Shown: one piece after another, positions 9,489-18,330 of the stretch | How positions within the stretch are numbered: the first letter of the stretch is position 1 | Layout: each line of letters begins with the position of its first letter | DNA from: Bacteroidales bacterium MB20-C3-3 | GTDB taxonomy: Bacteria > Bacteroidota > Bacteroidia > Bacteroidales > UBA932 | Assembly: GCA_035609245.1 (NCBI GenBank) | Contig: CP141202.1 | Coordinates: forward strand, 434,001 to 498,000 | DNA length: 64,000 nucleotides | Direction: 5' to 3' | Notes under the pieces: model-generated | Told to the model about the DNA's origin: nothing | The model's input: only the letters and a program-made list of their open reading frames with translations | Databases searched by the model: none | Position numbers and translations under genes: made by a program

Positions 9489-10289
9489 ATGGAGGTGAGT
9501 TTTAAAAAGCCATTATCAAATTATTCCTGGCTTGTCAAACAATACGAGATGATTAAGTCCTCCGATAGTCCGGATATTCTTGAGAAGTTTATTCCAAGGG
9601 AGGATCTCTCAATTGTTTTTCATTTTGGAAATCCTCCGTTTATGCTTCATCCTCATTATGGGGAGCTGCCTCCCTATTTTATTGCGCCGGTGGTTTCTAA
9701 ACCTCAGCATATGAGAGTTAGTGAAACAAATATCTCCTTTATTGTAACCTGCAAACCATCCGTCTTTACCAGAATTTTTAACATCAATCTTCAAGTTTGC
9801 AAATATTCATATGTAGAACTTCCAGCGATACCTTTTGAAGCTCTTTGGAAGCAATTGTCAATATACAGCAATCTGGAAGAGTGGATAAAATGCTTTGAGG
9901 GCTTCATTAATAACTTTCAGGGTTCAGAATATGAAAAAGATCATATAGATATACTTTATGACAGAATAGTATCTCAAGACATTAATCAAGCGATTTCAAA
10001 AATTGAGATGGAGTTTCCTGTAAGTCAAAGAACTCTTCAAAGACAGTTTATCAGGAGGGTTGGGACATCTCCAAAGAGACTTGAGAGAATTAGCAGAATA
10101 AATAGAGTATGGGATTTAATAAGCTCTGATAAAATTATTGATTATCAAAATCTTGTTATTAAAGGATGTTATTATGACCAGTCTCATTTCATCAAAGAGT
10201 TTAAAGAGATAGTTGGAGAGACTCCTGATAATTTCTTTAAAAGAGACCTTGAGAATGTAAAGATAATGTCAGGAAAAACAGAGAGATAA
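9489..10289 (+). CDS. AraC-family transcriptional regulator
   Basis: A 266-residue protein with an N-terminal ligand/sensor domain (~1-150; HPHYGELPPYFIAPVV resembles the AraC-associated DUF6597 region) and a C-terminal AraC double helix-turn-helix. The second half has VSQRTLQRQFIRRVGTSPKR for the first HTH, and CYYDQSHFIKEFKEIVGETP, the family signature, for the second. It lies 13 bases after the PurF-like gene and 23 before an acetyltransferase gene, so the three are probably co-transcribed. Its target is not evident. Confidence 0.87.
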   Translation: MEVSFKKPLSNYSWLVKQYEMIKSSDSPDILEKFIPREDLSIVFHFGNPPFMLHPHYGELPPYFIAPVVSKPQHMRVSETNISFIVTCKPSVFTRIFNINLQVCKYSYVELPAIPFEALWKQLSIYSNLEEWIKCFEGFINNFQGSEYEKDHIDILYDRIVSQDINQAISKIEMEFPVSQRTLQRQFIRRVGTSPKRLERISRINRVWDLISSDKIIDYQNLVIKGCYYDQSHFIKEFKEIVGETPDNFFKRDLENVKIMSGKTER

Positions 10290-10312
10290 AACTAAGTTTA
10301 TATAGACTGAAT

Positions 10313-10789
10313 ATGGGCAGTATAGAAATACGATTAATCGGACAAAATGATATTGAAATTCTAACAAAATACAGAATTGATTACCTGACTGAAATGCAAG
10401 GTGATATATCTGATGAATACAAGTTAAGGCTTCATTCAGAATTATTACGATATTTTTCTGAAGTAATTAGAACGGATACATTTTTTGCATTTATGGCTGT
10501 TATTGATAACAGGGTGCTTGGGTTTGGCGGAATGATAATTAAAAGGATTCCGGGAGATATAAACAGGCCGTTTTATCTGGAGGGAGAGATTCTGAATATG
10601 TACACATTACCTGATGAAAGGAGAAAAGGATACTCATCTTTGATTTTAAAGGAGCTCCTTAATGAGGCTGAAAGGAGGGGAATAAGTAAGGTTTCTCTTC
10701 ATACATCTAAAGATGGTGAGGCTTTATACAGAAGTTTCGGATTCAGTGATCCTATCTACCCAGTATTAGAGTTGGGATTACCTCGCTAA
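10313..10789 (+). CDS. GNAT-family N-acetyltransferase
   Basis: A 158-residue acetyltransferase with the GNAT acetyl-CoA loop DERRKGYSSLILKELLNEAE (a variant of R/Q-x-x-G-x-G/A) and the closing motif SKDGEALYRSFGF. The substrate is unknown. The last seven codons and the TAA lie inside a sequence (10771-10793) repeated exactly at 11458-11480, and the gene is followed 4 bases later by the end of an inserted element. The natural 3' end of this gene therefore seems to have been reshaped by, or to have seeded, the repeat array downstream. Confidence 0.87.
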   Translation: MGSIEIRLIGQNDIEILTKYRIDYLTEMQGDISDEYKLRLHSELLRYFSEVIRTDTFFAFMAVIDNRVLGFGGMIIKRIPGDINRPFYLEGEILNMYTLPDERRKGYSSLILKELLNEAERRGISKVSLHTSKDGEALYRSFGFSDPIYPVLELGLPR

Positions 10790-10793
10790 AGCT

Positions 10794-11347
10794 CTAAAGT
10801 TTCCCACATGTGCATTATGATATTATTCCTATAATTTACAGGTGAATTTATCGCATGACATATCACATGTCAAGTAAAAGTGCTTTTTGCAGATCTACTG
10901 AGAGTTACAGCGGTGCGAGTATGTCGTATAACCGGCCAGGAACCGGTAGTATAAACTGCGAAGTACCTTTTAGACTTGGCAGGAGGCGGTGGTTTGACAG
11001 GGATATTTGTTTATCTAACAGTAAGTTAGGTATTTAAAAATTGGTTTTATTAAAAGTTTTTCAAAAAGCAATTTCCAGTTACTTATCTTTAAAGCACATA
11101 TACGAATATCCCTGTCAACCCGTGCCGGGCATGAGGCTTGGTGGATACCCGCCCGCCCGGCCTGAGTTGGCCATTCGGCAAATGATTTTTGCGAAACCCG
11201 TGCGGTTCTAAGTCTCAGATTATAAATGTATAGACAATCCACCTGTCAGGTCACCTGACAGGTGGATTGCTTATGTTTATGTAATCAGCATGTTACAGCA
11301 GTGCGGGTATATAGTTTACTTCTGGTCTTTGACGTGGGAAACTTTAG
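10794..11347. mobile_element. 554-bp non-autonomous inverted-repeat element (MITE-like) with target duplication
   Basis: Perfect 14-bp inverted ends, CTAAAGTTTCCCAC at 10794-10807 and GTGGGAAACTTTAG at 11334-11347, bound a segment with no recognisable gene. Directly outside them is a 7-bp direct repeat TAAAGCT (10787-10793 and 11348-11354). Removing the segment and one TAAAGCT rejoins the flanks into the same sequence found intact at 11457-11500, which makes an insertion the simplest explanation. Inside are a second 14-bp inverted pair (10994-11007 with 11105-11118), a 17-bp hairpin (11235-11269) and an imperfect ~19-bp direct repeat (10904-10922 and 11292-11310). Only short unrecognised frames of 60 and 75 codons occur, so mobilisation would need a transposase supplied in trans. 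The family was not identified. Confidence 0.75.
11235..11269. repeat. 17-bp perfect inverted repeat inside the 554-bp element
   Basis: CAATCCACCTGTCAGGT, one central base, then its exact complement. It lies near the right end of the element. It could fold as an RNA hairpin or cruciform. No T-run follows on either strand, so it is not a typical terminator. Confidence 0.85.
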
Positions 11348-11354
11348 TAAAGCT

Positions 11355-11500
11355 CGGTGATCCCTGGTGGGGCACACACCATTTCTTTTTCTACCGTTGG
11401 GATTACCTCGCTGAAGCTCGGTGATCCCTGGTGGGGGGCATACACCATTTTTTCACCGTTGGGATTACCTCGCTAAAGCTCGGTGATCCCTGGTGGGGGG
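11355..11500. repeat. Tandem repeat, three copies of a ~63-bp unit; insertion target of the 554-bp element
   Basis: CGGTGATCCCTGGTGGGG recurs at 11355, 11419 and 11481 (periods 64 and 62). Each is preceded by GTTGGGATTACCTCGCT(A/G)AAGCT: intact at 11396 and 11458, and at 10771 in the copy split by the insertion, where it forms the end of the GNAT gene. GGGATTACC and GGTGATCCC in each unit can pair (9 bp, one wobble) around a loop containing TAAAGCT, the site duplicated by the insertion. No coding function is evident. Confidence 0.85.
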
Positions 11501-11505
11501 CTCTT

Positions 11506-11633
11506 ACAAAGAAAAAACTAAATGGCTTTGCCATTTTTATTTACCGGTGAAGCCGCAGCAAATGCATTTGCATGCGGGCAGCACCGGTAAATAAAAAAAG
11601 CTGTGCAATGCACAGCTTTAGTTTTTTCTTTGT
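11506..11633. repeat. 128-bp nested palindromic element (four-way-junction fold) abutting tRNA-Arg
   Basis: A 17-bp perfect outer inverted repeat (11506-11522 with 11617-11633) encloses several parts. On the left is a hairpin AATGGC-TTT-GCCATT (11521-11535, competing for two outer-stem bases). A 14-bp perfect inner repeat follows (TTTATTTACCGGTG 11536-11549 with 11582-11595). At the centre is GCAAATGCATTTGC (11558-11571). On the right is a hairpin with 10-base arms (11597-11606 with 11610-11619). The outer stem uses the discriminator base of the adjacent tRNA. Both strands can fold the same way, so a DNA cruciform or a structured RNA is possible. Confidence 0.85.
11587..11619 (-). terminator. 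Rho-independent terminator of tRNA-Arg
   Basis: Read on the minus strand, just 3' of the tRNA, AAAGCTGTGC-ATT-GCACAGCTTT is followed by more Ts and TATTTACC. It is a textbook intrinsic terminator and forms one lobe of the nested palindrome. Confidence 0.8.
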
Positions 11634-11706
11634 GATTCGGTTGGGATTCGAACCCAAGACCCACAGCTTAGAAGGCTGTTGCTCTATCCAACTGAGCTAC
11701 CGAACC
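11633..11706 (-). tRNA. tRNA-Arg (anticodon UCU)
   Basis: 74 nt that fold as a complete cloverleaf on the minus strand: acceptor GGTTCGG with CCGAATC (one G-U pair), D-arm GCTC/GAGC, anticodon arm ACAGC-CTTCTAA-GCTGT (UCU at 34-36, reading AGA), five-base variable loop, T-arm TTGGG-TTCGAAT-CCCAA, discriminator A. CCA is not encoded. AGA is a heavily used arginine codon in the neighbouring genes. Confidence 0.97.
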
Positions 11707-11737
11707 CTATTGAGGAGTGCAAAGATAGCAAATTTTT

Positions 11738-12637
11738 TTATTTCTTCAAGGATTTAGCCATAAATTCAATTATAAACACAATGGAAAAACCAATAGCTAT
11801 AAAGAGAAAAGCAAGAGTGAGCCGGGCTGGTTCACCGGTAAGAGTTTCAAAATGACCGGGAAGAATAGGTCTGTCTATGTGAGAAGCTTCATCAATAACC
11901 CTTTTCCAAGGCCAAACTTTTACCAGGGAGCCAATCATAAACCCGGCAAGAATACATAAAGTTGGTTTATAATATTTTTTCAAAAGCCAGGTAAGGAAGT
12001 GGGAAAAGCTAATTATTCCAATTGCAGCTCCGGCGGCAAATGTTAATAATACTGGAATATTTAATTCTGTAACAGCTTTCATGATAAATGCGTATTTGCC
12101 CATTAGAAGCAGAATAAAGCTTCCGGAAATTCCGGGAAGTATCATAGCACATATAGCTATTGCACCTGACAGGAAAATAAACCAGTACGCCTCTGTTGTT
12201 TGGCTTGGAGAGACAAGGCAAATCCAGGCCGCAACAGCAATCCCTGCAATAAGAGACAAATAATGGGATAACTTCCATTTTCCTATCTCTCTTAGTACAT
12301 ATATTGCAGATGCTGCTATCAATCCCATAAAAAAGGACCAGAGAGGTATAGGTTGATGAACAAGCAAATATTGCATCAGTCTTGCTAATGAGAATATGCT
12401 TAATAGTATCCCCCCTCCCACGGCAAGCAGAAACTTTAAGTTTATTGATTCTGAAAACTCTTTAAACCTTCCGTTTAGAAGAAGCTTCAAATTTGTCCAG
12501 CTTATTGATTTAATTGAGTTTAACAATTCAGAGTAAATACCTGTAAGAAAAGCAATTGTTCCACCGGACACGCCCGGTATTACATCTGCTGCACCCATTC
12601 CTACTCCTTTAAGAAAGGTCAAAAAATATTTTCTCAT
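11738..12637 (-). CDS. DUF368 membrane protein (PopT-type undecaprenyl-phosphate translocase)
   Basis: A 299-residue polytopic inner-membrane protein with about eight hydrophobic segments. It shows the two inverted-repeat signatures of DUF368: MGAADVIPGVSGGTIAFLTG near the N-terminus and CAMILPGISGSFILLLMGKY in the middle. The family (PopT) has been shown in other bacteria to return undecaprenyl phosphate across the cytoplasmic membrane; that role is assigned here by homology only. The gene starts 19 bases after the stop of the TPR protein gene on the same strand, so it probably ends that transcript. Confidence 0.88.
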   Translation of the reverse strand: MRKYFLTFLKGVGMGAADVIPGVSGGTIAFLTGIYSELLNSIKSISWTNLKLLLNGRFKEFSESINLKFLLAVGGGILLSIFSLARLMQYLLVHQPIPLWSFFMGLIAASAIYVLREIGKWKLSHYLSLIAGIAVAAWICLVSPSQTTEAYWFIFLSGAIAICAMILPGISGSFILLLMGKYAFIMKAVTELNIPVLLTFAAGAAIGIISFSHFLTWLLKKYYKPTLCILAGFMIGSLVKVWPWKRVIDEASHIDRPILPGHFETLTGEPARLTLAFLFIAIGFSIVFIIEFMAKSLKK

Positions 12638-12656
12638 TTATAGTTTTTGATAGAGG

Positions 12657-13931
12657 TTATTTTATTAGATACTTCCGCATTATTGCGGAGTAGTGTTTGT
12701 CACTTTTAAGCTTTGGAACTAGTTCTGTAATTTTTCTTACCCACAATTGATCAATTGAGGCAAGTCTTTCAACACTGATATTAAATTGCTCTCTGTTTCT
12801 GAGATAGTATTGTGAGATTGCATAAAAAAGAAGAAATTCCGGCAGGGAAGTTCTCTTGAATGTAATATTTAGCTGATGTGCAAGAAAGTTATAATCAGTC
12901 TCCTCTCTTCCAATGACTCTCCTCAGGAAGACAAGAGAGCTGAATTGATCGTGTCTCAGCATACTTATAAATGCAAGGCCGGTGTTTGCCTCATTATTGT
13001 CTTTATCGATTACCAGTGCCTCTCTGAAAAATTTATCGGCATCAACAAGATTATCCATAGCAAGAAAGGCATCTGCTATTCCGATAAGAGCGAATAAATT
13101 TCCAGGTTCCTGCGAAAGGAATTCTGTAAAAGTTTCAATCCCTTTCTGAAAGTTATCAGTATTGACATAAACGATTGCTTTGTTGTAAAGCACAGAAGAG
13201 TTGGATGGATTCAATGCTATTGCATAATCAAATGCCTCAATTGCCTTCTCAAACCTGAGATCTCTGGCATGAATCGTTCCAACATTGAACCAGACATTGT
13301 CATTAAAGGGATCTTCATCCAGATATCTCTCATAGTATCTGAGGCTTTTTGAAAAATCGCCCATTCGTTCATAACAAAATGCAATATCATTCAATAGTTC
13401 AGGAGTCTCTCCATCTATCTCTGCTGTTGATTTCAGATAATTGAGTGCACTTTGAAAATCATTCATATCGATACAGTCTTGTGCTGCTGTATGATACATA
13501 TCTGAGGCATCCTCAGGTGATAAATCAGCTGCTTTCTTTAAAGAGATTGCTGCAAGGTCTGAGTTGCTCTCTCTAATAAATGCTCTTGCAAATAAGAAAT
13601 AGATATCACCATTATGAGGTACTTTGTCAATTAAAACAGAGAGAATCTCTTTTGCCCTCTCTGTCTCCCTGTTAACAATAAGGACATCGGCATATTTCAT
13701 TCCTATGTCTGCTGAGTAAGGATGTTGCTCATAAGCCATCCTTGAAAGTTCATAGAGAATCTGATCCTCAGCTTCATTAAGGAAGTGATTTATTAACAAA
13801 TCAAACTCCTCTTCTGTAAATTTAAGAGAGTTAAGAGACCCTGAATTAAATGCCTCCACACAAAGATCCACTAACCGGGTTATATCCTCCAGCTCATCGT
13901 CTCCCCCAGTATTAAAAAAATCGTCAATCAT
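12657..13931 (-). CDS. Tetratricopeptide-repeat protein
   Basis: A 424-residue soluble protein built almost wholly of TPR units. Repeats with the W/Y-x-x-x-G/A-x-x-x-A-x-x-P pattern run from about 65 to 330, for example NVWFNVGTIHARDLRFEKAI and YERMGDFSKSLRYYERYLDE. An acidic N-terminus precedes them. There is no signal peptide, so it is cytoplasmic. It is probably a scaffold for an unidentified complex. It starts 6 bases after the DUF6913 gene ends, and the DUF368 gene follows 19 bases later. Conserved company of this kind is common in Bacteroidota, but the role is not established. Confidence 0.85.
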   Translation of the reverse strand: MIDDFFNTGGDDELEDITRLVDLCVEAFNSGSLNSLKFTEEEFDLLINHFLNEAEDQILYELSRMAYEQHPYSADIGMKYADVLIVNRETERAKEILSVLIDKVPHNGDIYFLFARAFIRESNSDLAAISLKKAADLSPEDASDMYHTAAQDCIDMNDFQSALNYLKSTAEIDGETPELLNDIAFCYERMGDFSKSLRYYERYLDEDPFNDNVWFNVGTIHARDLRFEKAIEAFDYAIALNPSNSSVLYNKAIVYVNTDNFQKGIETFTEFLSQEPGNLFALIGIADAFLAMDNLVDADKFFREALVIDKDNNEANTGLAFISMLRHDQFSSLVFLRRVIGREETDYNFLAHQLNITFKRTSLPEFLLFYAISQYYLRNREQFNISVERLASIDQLWVRKITELVPKLKSDKHYSAIMRKYLIK

Positions 13932-13937
13932 ACTTGA

Positions 13938-14465
13938 TTATGCCGGTTTAATAGATTCTAGATAATGTATTGTTTGTTTAAGAAAACTTAATGGCGTTTG
14001 ATCTGATGTTTTTGTAATCAAATCAAAAGGTGAGTCATCCCCGGAACAATATCTTCCAATCTTGAATTTAGCTGACACAAAGCGGGAAATATAACTTGAA
14101 GTAAACTCATTTTCAGTTGAGAAATCCAGCAAAATATCATACTCTGTATCTGCCGGAAATAGTTTTTCAATGTTTCGGGGAACACCGTTAAACCCAATCT
14201 CTTTCTTTGACACAAGAATAAAATCAGCTCTTGGAGAAAAATCAGCTCCCCTTTTATTACTTTTATCCAGTATTATACCTTTCCAGTTAATCCCCCTGCC
14301 TTTTAAAATCTCTTCAAGATAGTTAATGGCATCCTCAATACCCGTCTCATCAGGATCAAATATAAAAACTACTGATTTAGCTTTATTAAAAGGGGTAAAG
14401 CAAGAGACGCCTCTTTTTGGAAGCCTCCCGATTGCCTTCATTTGTAATTTCTTTTTAAAAAACAT
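13938..14465 (-). CDS. DUF6913-like hypothetical protein
   Basis: A 175-residue soluble protein with a basic N-terminus (MFFKKKLQMKAIGR) and alternating hydrophobic strands such as VVFIFDPDE and YDILLDFST. It resembles the small Bacteroidota-restricted family DUF6913; I give that name from memory of the family, with moderate certainty. No catalytic motif is evident. It is the first gene of a minus-strand run with the TPR and DUF368 genes, with its start 110 bases from the divergent acyl-CoA ligase. Confidence 0.7.
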   Translation of the reverse strand: MFFKKKLQMKAIGRLPKRGVSCFTPFNKAKSVVFIFDPDETGIEDAINYLEEILKGRGINWKGIILDKSNKRGADFSPRADFILVSKKEIGFNGVPRNIEKLFPADTEYDILLDFSTENEFTSSYISRFVSAKFKIGRYCSGDDSPFDLITKTSDQTPLSFLKQTIHYLESIKPA

Positions 14466-14575
14466 CCCCTCTTATAAATTATAATCCGAACAAATTTAAC
14501 AAAAATCGGACCATTGGCAACCATTCTATTATATTGCTTTTTTCTATCTTTGTATAGATTCTAAAAGATGATGTT

Positions 14576-16195
14576 ATGATAAGTGAGGTATTAGGAATGA
14601 GCCTGGCAGACATCTACACAAAAAGTTTAATAGACTTTAAAGAGAGAGATGCTTTTTCAACAATTAGAAAAGAGAGACTTACATATGGTCAGTTTGGTGA
14701 GAGAGTAGAGAGACTGACAGAACTTCTAAATAAACACGGGATAAATAAAGGTGAGAAAGTTGTAATTCTGGGAAATAATATGCCCAATTGGGCCGTCTCA
14801 TATTTCGCAATTACTACCTCTGCAAGGGTTGCCGTTCCCATTTTACCCGACTTTACAGCTTTTGAAATCGCAAATGTTATTGAACACTCTGAGGCAACAG
14901 TTATAATAGTATCAGAAAAGCTCCATTATAAATTATCCAAAAACATTCTGGAGAGTTTTACACTAGTGGTTAATATGGATTCCCTTGAAGTGGTTTCGGC
15001 AAAAGATGACTTAAAATATGTTGTTAACGAGCTTCCTGATCCATCAGATGTAGCAACTATTATTTATACATCGGGGACTTCCGGTACATCAAAAGGTGTA
15101 ACTCTATCGCACAGAAACCTGGTATCCCAAAATTATATGGCAAACAGATTACTGCCTATGTTTAAAGAGGATGTTTTCCTTTCAATTCTGCCTCTTTCTC
15201 ATGCATACGAATGCAGTCTGGGATTAATTCTACCCTTCAGCAGAGGCGCTCAGGTTGTCTACCTCGACGGTGCCCCTACTCCATCTTTATTATTGCCGGC
15301 CCTCGCTGAGGTTAAGCCGACAATAATGCTCAGTGTACCGCTTATTGTTGAAAAACTGTATAAGAATAAGATCAGGCCAATGTTTACAAAGAACTGGATT
15401 ATGCAGGTTCTCTATTCTATCCACTTTATCAGAAGAGCATTTCATAAAATTGCAGGGAAAAAACTTTGCCAGACTTTTGGGGGCAGACTAAGATTTTTTG
15501 GTATAGGCGGATCAAAGCTTGACGGTGTTGTTGAGCGATTTCTGGCTGACGCAGGATTCCCTTACGGTATAGGATATGGCCTCACCGAAACATCTCCACT
15601 TCTTGCAGGGGCAATACCGGGTAAGGTTACCTGGCAATCAACCGGACCTCAGCTTCCGGATATTGAGATGAAAATTCTTAATCCCAACAAAAAGGGTATT
15701 GGCGAAATAGTAGTTAAAGGGCCCAATGTTATGATTGGTTATTACAAAGATCCTGATACTACTGCAACTTGCTTTACAGAAGATGGATGGTTCCGCACAA
15801 AGGATTTGGGCTATATAGATAAAAAAGGGAACCTATACATAAAGGGGAGGAAGGACAACATGATTGTTGGGCCTAATGGAGAGAACATATACCCTGAGGA
15901 GATAGAGGCTGTTATAAACGAGCACGATCTGGTACTTGAATCTCTCGTTATAAATACAAAAGGGAAACTGACAGCTATGGTCCACTACAATTATGAGCAA
16001 ATTGAAAAACTACATACCTTTAATGATGAGGCAATCATCAATATGGAACAAAGAGTAAGTGAAGTAAAAAAAGAGCTCTTAGAGTACGTAAATTCAAGAG
16101 TAAATAAATCATCAAGAATACTTGATATAATTGAACAAGCCGTCCCTTTTGAAAAGACGGCTACTCAAAAAATCAAACGATATTTATACTCTTAG
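14576..16195 (+). CDS. Long-chain fatty-acid--CoA ligase / AMP-dependent synthetase
   Basis: A 539-residue ANL-superfamily adenylating enzyme, probably an acyl-CoA synthetase. The P-loop is [18 protein letters not shown]. The adenine/acyl pocket motif is [11 protein letters not shown]. The hinge and A8 region is [20 protein letters not shown] followed by [19 protein letters not shown]. It activates a fatty acid with ATP and CoA. The start is either the ATG at 14576 or the one at 14597 ([10 protein letters not shown]), which gives a more family-like N-terminus. A TATCTTTG -7 element lies at 14545-14552. The 3' end overlaps the convergent clpB-like gene by 4 bases. Confidence 0.9.
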   Translation: MISEVLGMSLADIYTKSLIDFKERDAFSTIRKERLTYGQFGERVERLTELLNKHGINKGEKVVILGNNMPNWAVSYFAITTSARVAVPILPDFTAFEIANVIEHSEATVIIVSEKLHYKLSKNILESFTLVVNMDSLEVVSAKDDLKYVVNELPDPSDVATIIYTSGTSGTSKGVTLSHRNLVSQNYMANRLLPMFKEDVFLSILPLSHAYECSLGLILPFSRGAQVVYLDGAPTPSLLLPALAEVKPTIMLSVPLIVEKLYKNKIRPMFTKNWIMQVLYSIHFIRRAFHKIAGKKLCQTFGGRLRFFGIGGSKLDGVVERFLADAGFPYGIGYGLTETSPLLAGAIPGKVTWQSTGPQLPDIEMKILNPNKKGIGEIVVKGPNVMIGYYKDPDTTATCFTEDGWFRTKDLGYIDKKGNLYIKGRKDNMIVGPNGENIYPEEIEAVINEHDLVLESLVINTKGKLTAMVHYNYEQIEKLHTFNDEAIINMEQRVSEVKKELLEYVNSRVNKSSRILDIIEQAVPFEKTATQKIKRYLYS

Positions 16196-18330
16196 TTTCT
16201 GAAAACCAAAAGATCGTCAAAATAGTCAACTATAACTGGTTTATCTTTATTTAGATCACCTTTAAGAATCTCTTTTGCCAGTTCATTAACAAGCTCTTTT
16301 TGAAGTACTCTTTTAACTGGTCTGGCTCCATATGCAGGGTCATAACCTTTACTGCAGAGGTACTCCATTGCATACTCGGAAAACTCTAGTCTTAACCCTT
16401 TTTCCAACATCATTGCACTTATACCCTTCAACTGCATCTTCACTATCTCTCTTATATCTGATTTGGTGAGAGGGTGGAACATGATGATTTCATCTATCCT
16501 GTTAAGAAACTCTGGCCTGACATTACTTTTTAATAACTCCATAACCTCAGCTCTGGTCTTATCTAAAAGCTCCTCCCTGTTTAAATCATTTAATCTGGAG
16601 AGGTTGTCCTGAATAATTACAGAACCTGCATTTGAAGTCATTATAAGTACAGTATTTCTGAAATCTGCCGTCCTGCCTTTATTATCGGTTAGCCTGCCCT
16701 CATCGAGTACCTGAAGAAGGATATTGAATACATCCGGGTGAGCCTTCTCTATTTCGTCAAGAAGAACAACAGAATATGGTTTTCTTCTCACAGCCTCAGT
16801 CAGCTGTCCGCCCTCATCATATCCAATATACCCAGGAGGAGCTCCCACAAGTCTTGAAACAGAATGTCTCTCCTGATATTCACTCATATCAATTCTTGTA
16901 ATCAGATTTTCATCATTAAACATAAATTCAGCCAAAGCCTTGGCAAGTTCGGTCTTACCAACCCCTGTGGTCCCCAGAAAGAGGAATGATCCAATGGGCC
17001 TTTTAACATCCTGGAGGCCCGCCCTGCTCCTTCTTATTGCATCTGAAACAGCTTCTATGGCTTCGTCCTGTCCAACTATCCTCCTGTGCAGTGCATCCTC
17101 CATTCTAAGAAGTTTCTCCTTTTCACTTTCAAGCATTCTTCTGACGGGGATACCAGTCCATTTGGAGACAACCTCGGCAATATCCTCTGCCTCCACATAT
17201 TCATTAATCATAGATAATTCAGATGCCGATTTTTCCTTCATCAAAGTCTCTATCTCTTTTTCTGCAGCCACTATTTTACCATACCTTAATTCTGCAACTT
17301 TTCCGTAGTCCCCTGATCTTTCTGCCTCCTGTGCCTTAAATCTCAGCTCCTCAATCTCAACTTTCTTCTTCTGTACCTGCTCTATCAACCCCCTCTCCTT
17401 TTCCCAAATTGCATTTTTAGAGCCCCTTTCTGCAGATAATCCATCTATCTCTTTGGTAAGCTCAGCAACTTTCTCTTTATCTCCCTCTCTTTTAATAGCC
17501 TCCCTCTCAATCTCCAGCTGCATTATCCTTCTGTTAAGTTCATCAATCTCTTCTGGGACCGAATTCATTGCCATCCTCAGTTTTGAAGCAGCTTCGTCAA
17601 TCAAGTCAATAGCTTTATCCGGCAAATATCTGTTTGTAATATACCTGTGCGACAAATCCACTGCGGCAATTATCGCATCGTCTTTAATTTGTACTTTATG
17701 GTGGTTTTCGTATCTCTCTTTAAGTCCTCTAAGAATCGAGACAGCCTCTGAAGGAGATGGTTCATCAACCATTACTGTCTGAAAGCGTCTCTCCAAAGCC
17801 TTATCTTGCTCAAAATACTTTTGATACTCATTGAGTGTTGTTGAACCTACAGCCCTAAGTTCACCCCTGGCTAATGCAGGTTTCAGGATATTGGCCGCAT
17901 CCATTGCTCCGTCGCTTCTACCGGCACCTACAAGTGTGTGAATCTCATCAATGAACATAATTACCTCGCCGGCACTTTCAATAACCTCTTTTACAACAGA
18001 TTTAAGCCTCTCTTCAAACTCTCCTTTATATTTTGCGCCCGCTATCAAGGCACCCATATCCAGTGAGTAAATCATTCTTGACTTAAGGTTTTCAGGGACA
18101 TCTCCCCTTACAATTCGTTGTGCAATTCCCTCGGCAATAGCTGTCTTTCCCACTCCCGGCTCACCTACCAGTATGGGATTATTCTTAGTTCTTCTGCTTA
18201 AGATCTGGAGTACCCTTCTGATCTCTTCATCCCTCCCTATTACAGGGTCAAGTTTGCCTGATGCAGCCTGTTTATTTAAATTTACAGCATATGTATCAAG
18301 CGCATTATAATTTTGCTTGTTCATTTTCAA
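16192..18330 (-). CDS. clpB: ClpB-type AAA+ disaggregase lacking the N-terminal domain
   Basis: A 712-residue Hsp100 against about 860 for full-length ClpB. It begins at the linker before NBD1 ([15 protein letters not shown] at ~25-40). NBD1 has Walker A GEPGVGKT (56-63) and Walker B VIMFIDE. A full coiled-coil M-domain follows (~256-375, with LRYGKI), the feature that separates ClpB from ClpA/C. NBD2 has Walker A GTTGVGKT (453-460, Thr in place of the usual Pro) and [13 protein letters not shown]. The whole Clp_N repeat domain is missing. The start is well fixed: AGAGGAG lies 8 bases upstream and an in-frame TAA just before it. It resolves protein aggregates together with DnaK. The ~105-bp gap to queE leaves no room for the missing domain. 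Confidence 0.92.
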   Translation of the reverse strand: MKMNKQNYNALDTYAVNLNKQAASGKLDPVIGRDEEIRRVLQILSRRTKNNPILVGEPGVGKTAIAEGIAQRIVRGDVPENLKSRMIYSLDMGALIAGAKYKGEFEERLKSVVKEVIESAGEVIMFIDEIHTLVGAGRSDGAMDAANILKPALARGELRAVGSTTLNEYQKYFEQDKALERRFQTVMVDEPSPSEAVSILRGLKERYENHHKVQIKDDAIIAAVDLSHRYITNRYLPDKAIDLIDEAASKLRMAMNSVPEEIDELNRRIMQLEIEREAIKREGDKEKVAELTKEIDGLSAERGSKNAIWEKERGLIEQVQKKKVEIEELRFKAQEAERSGDYGKVAELRYGKIVAAEKEIETLMKEKSASELSMINEYVEAEDIAEVVSKWTGIPVRRMLESEKEKLLRMEDALHRRIVGQDEAIEAVSDAIRRSRAGLQDVKRPIGSFLFLGTTGVGKTELAKALAEFMFNDENLITRIDMSEYQERHSVSRLVGAPPGYIGYDEGGQLTEAVRRKPYSVVLLDEIEKAHPDVFNILLQVLDEGRLTDNKGRTADFRNTVLIMTSNAGSVIIQDNLSRLNDLNREELLDKTRAEVMELLKSNVRPEFLNRIDEIIMFHPLTKSDIREIVKMQLKGISAMMLEKGLRLEFSEYAMEYLCSKGYDPAYGARPVKRVLQKELVNELAKEILKGDLNKDKPVIVDYFDDLLVFRN

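Noticed and set aside
10855-11242. 60- and 75-codon frames inside the 554-bp element as possible transposase or toxin genes
   Set aside because: No family motif and no start context, and they overlap strong inverted repeats; nothing supports coding.
10794-11347. A retron or OMEGA-type RNA in the 554-bp element
   Set aside because: No reverse transcriptase or TnpB/IscB gene nearby and no recognisable msr/msd or guide-end structure; only generic hairpins are seen.
11395-11500. The tandem repeat as an integron attC array
   Set aside because: The GTTGGGA core does not fit GTTRRRY, there are no cassette genes between units and no integrase.
11355-11500. The tandem repeat as a CRISPR array
   Set aside because: Only three units with spacers that resemble each other, and no cas gene anywhere in the window.
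11572-11757. A 61-codon frame over the tRNA-Arg region (GFEPKTHSLEGCCSIQLSYR)
   Set aside because: It is the antisense translation of the tRNA gene, a well-known false protein.
16940-17782. Long plus-strand frames (122 and 109 codons) antisense to clpB
   Set aside because: Low-complexity Ser/Ile/Leu frames mirroring the charged M-domain coding strand; no start signals.
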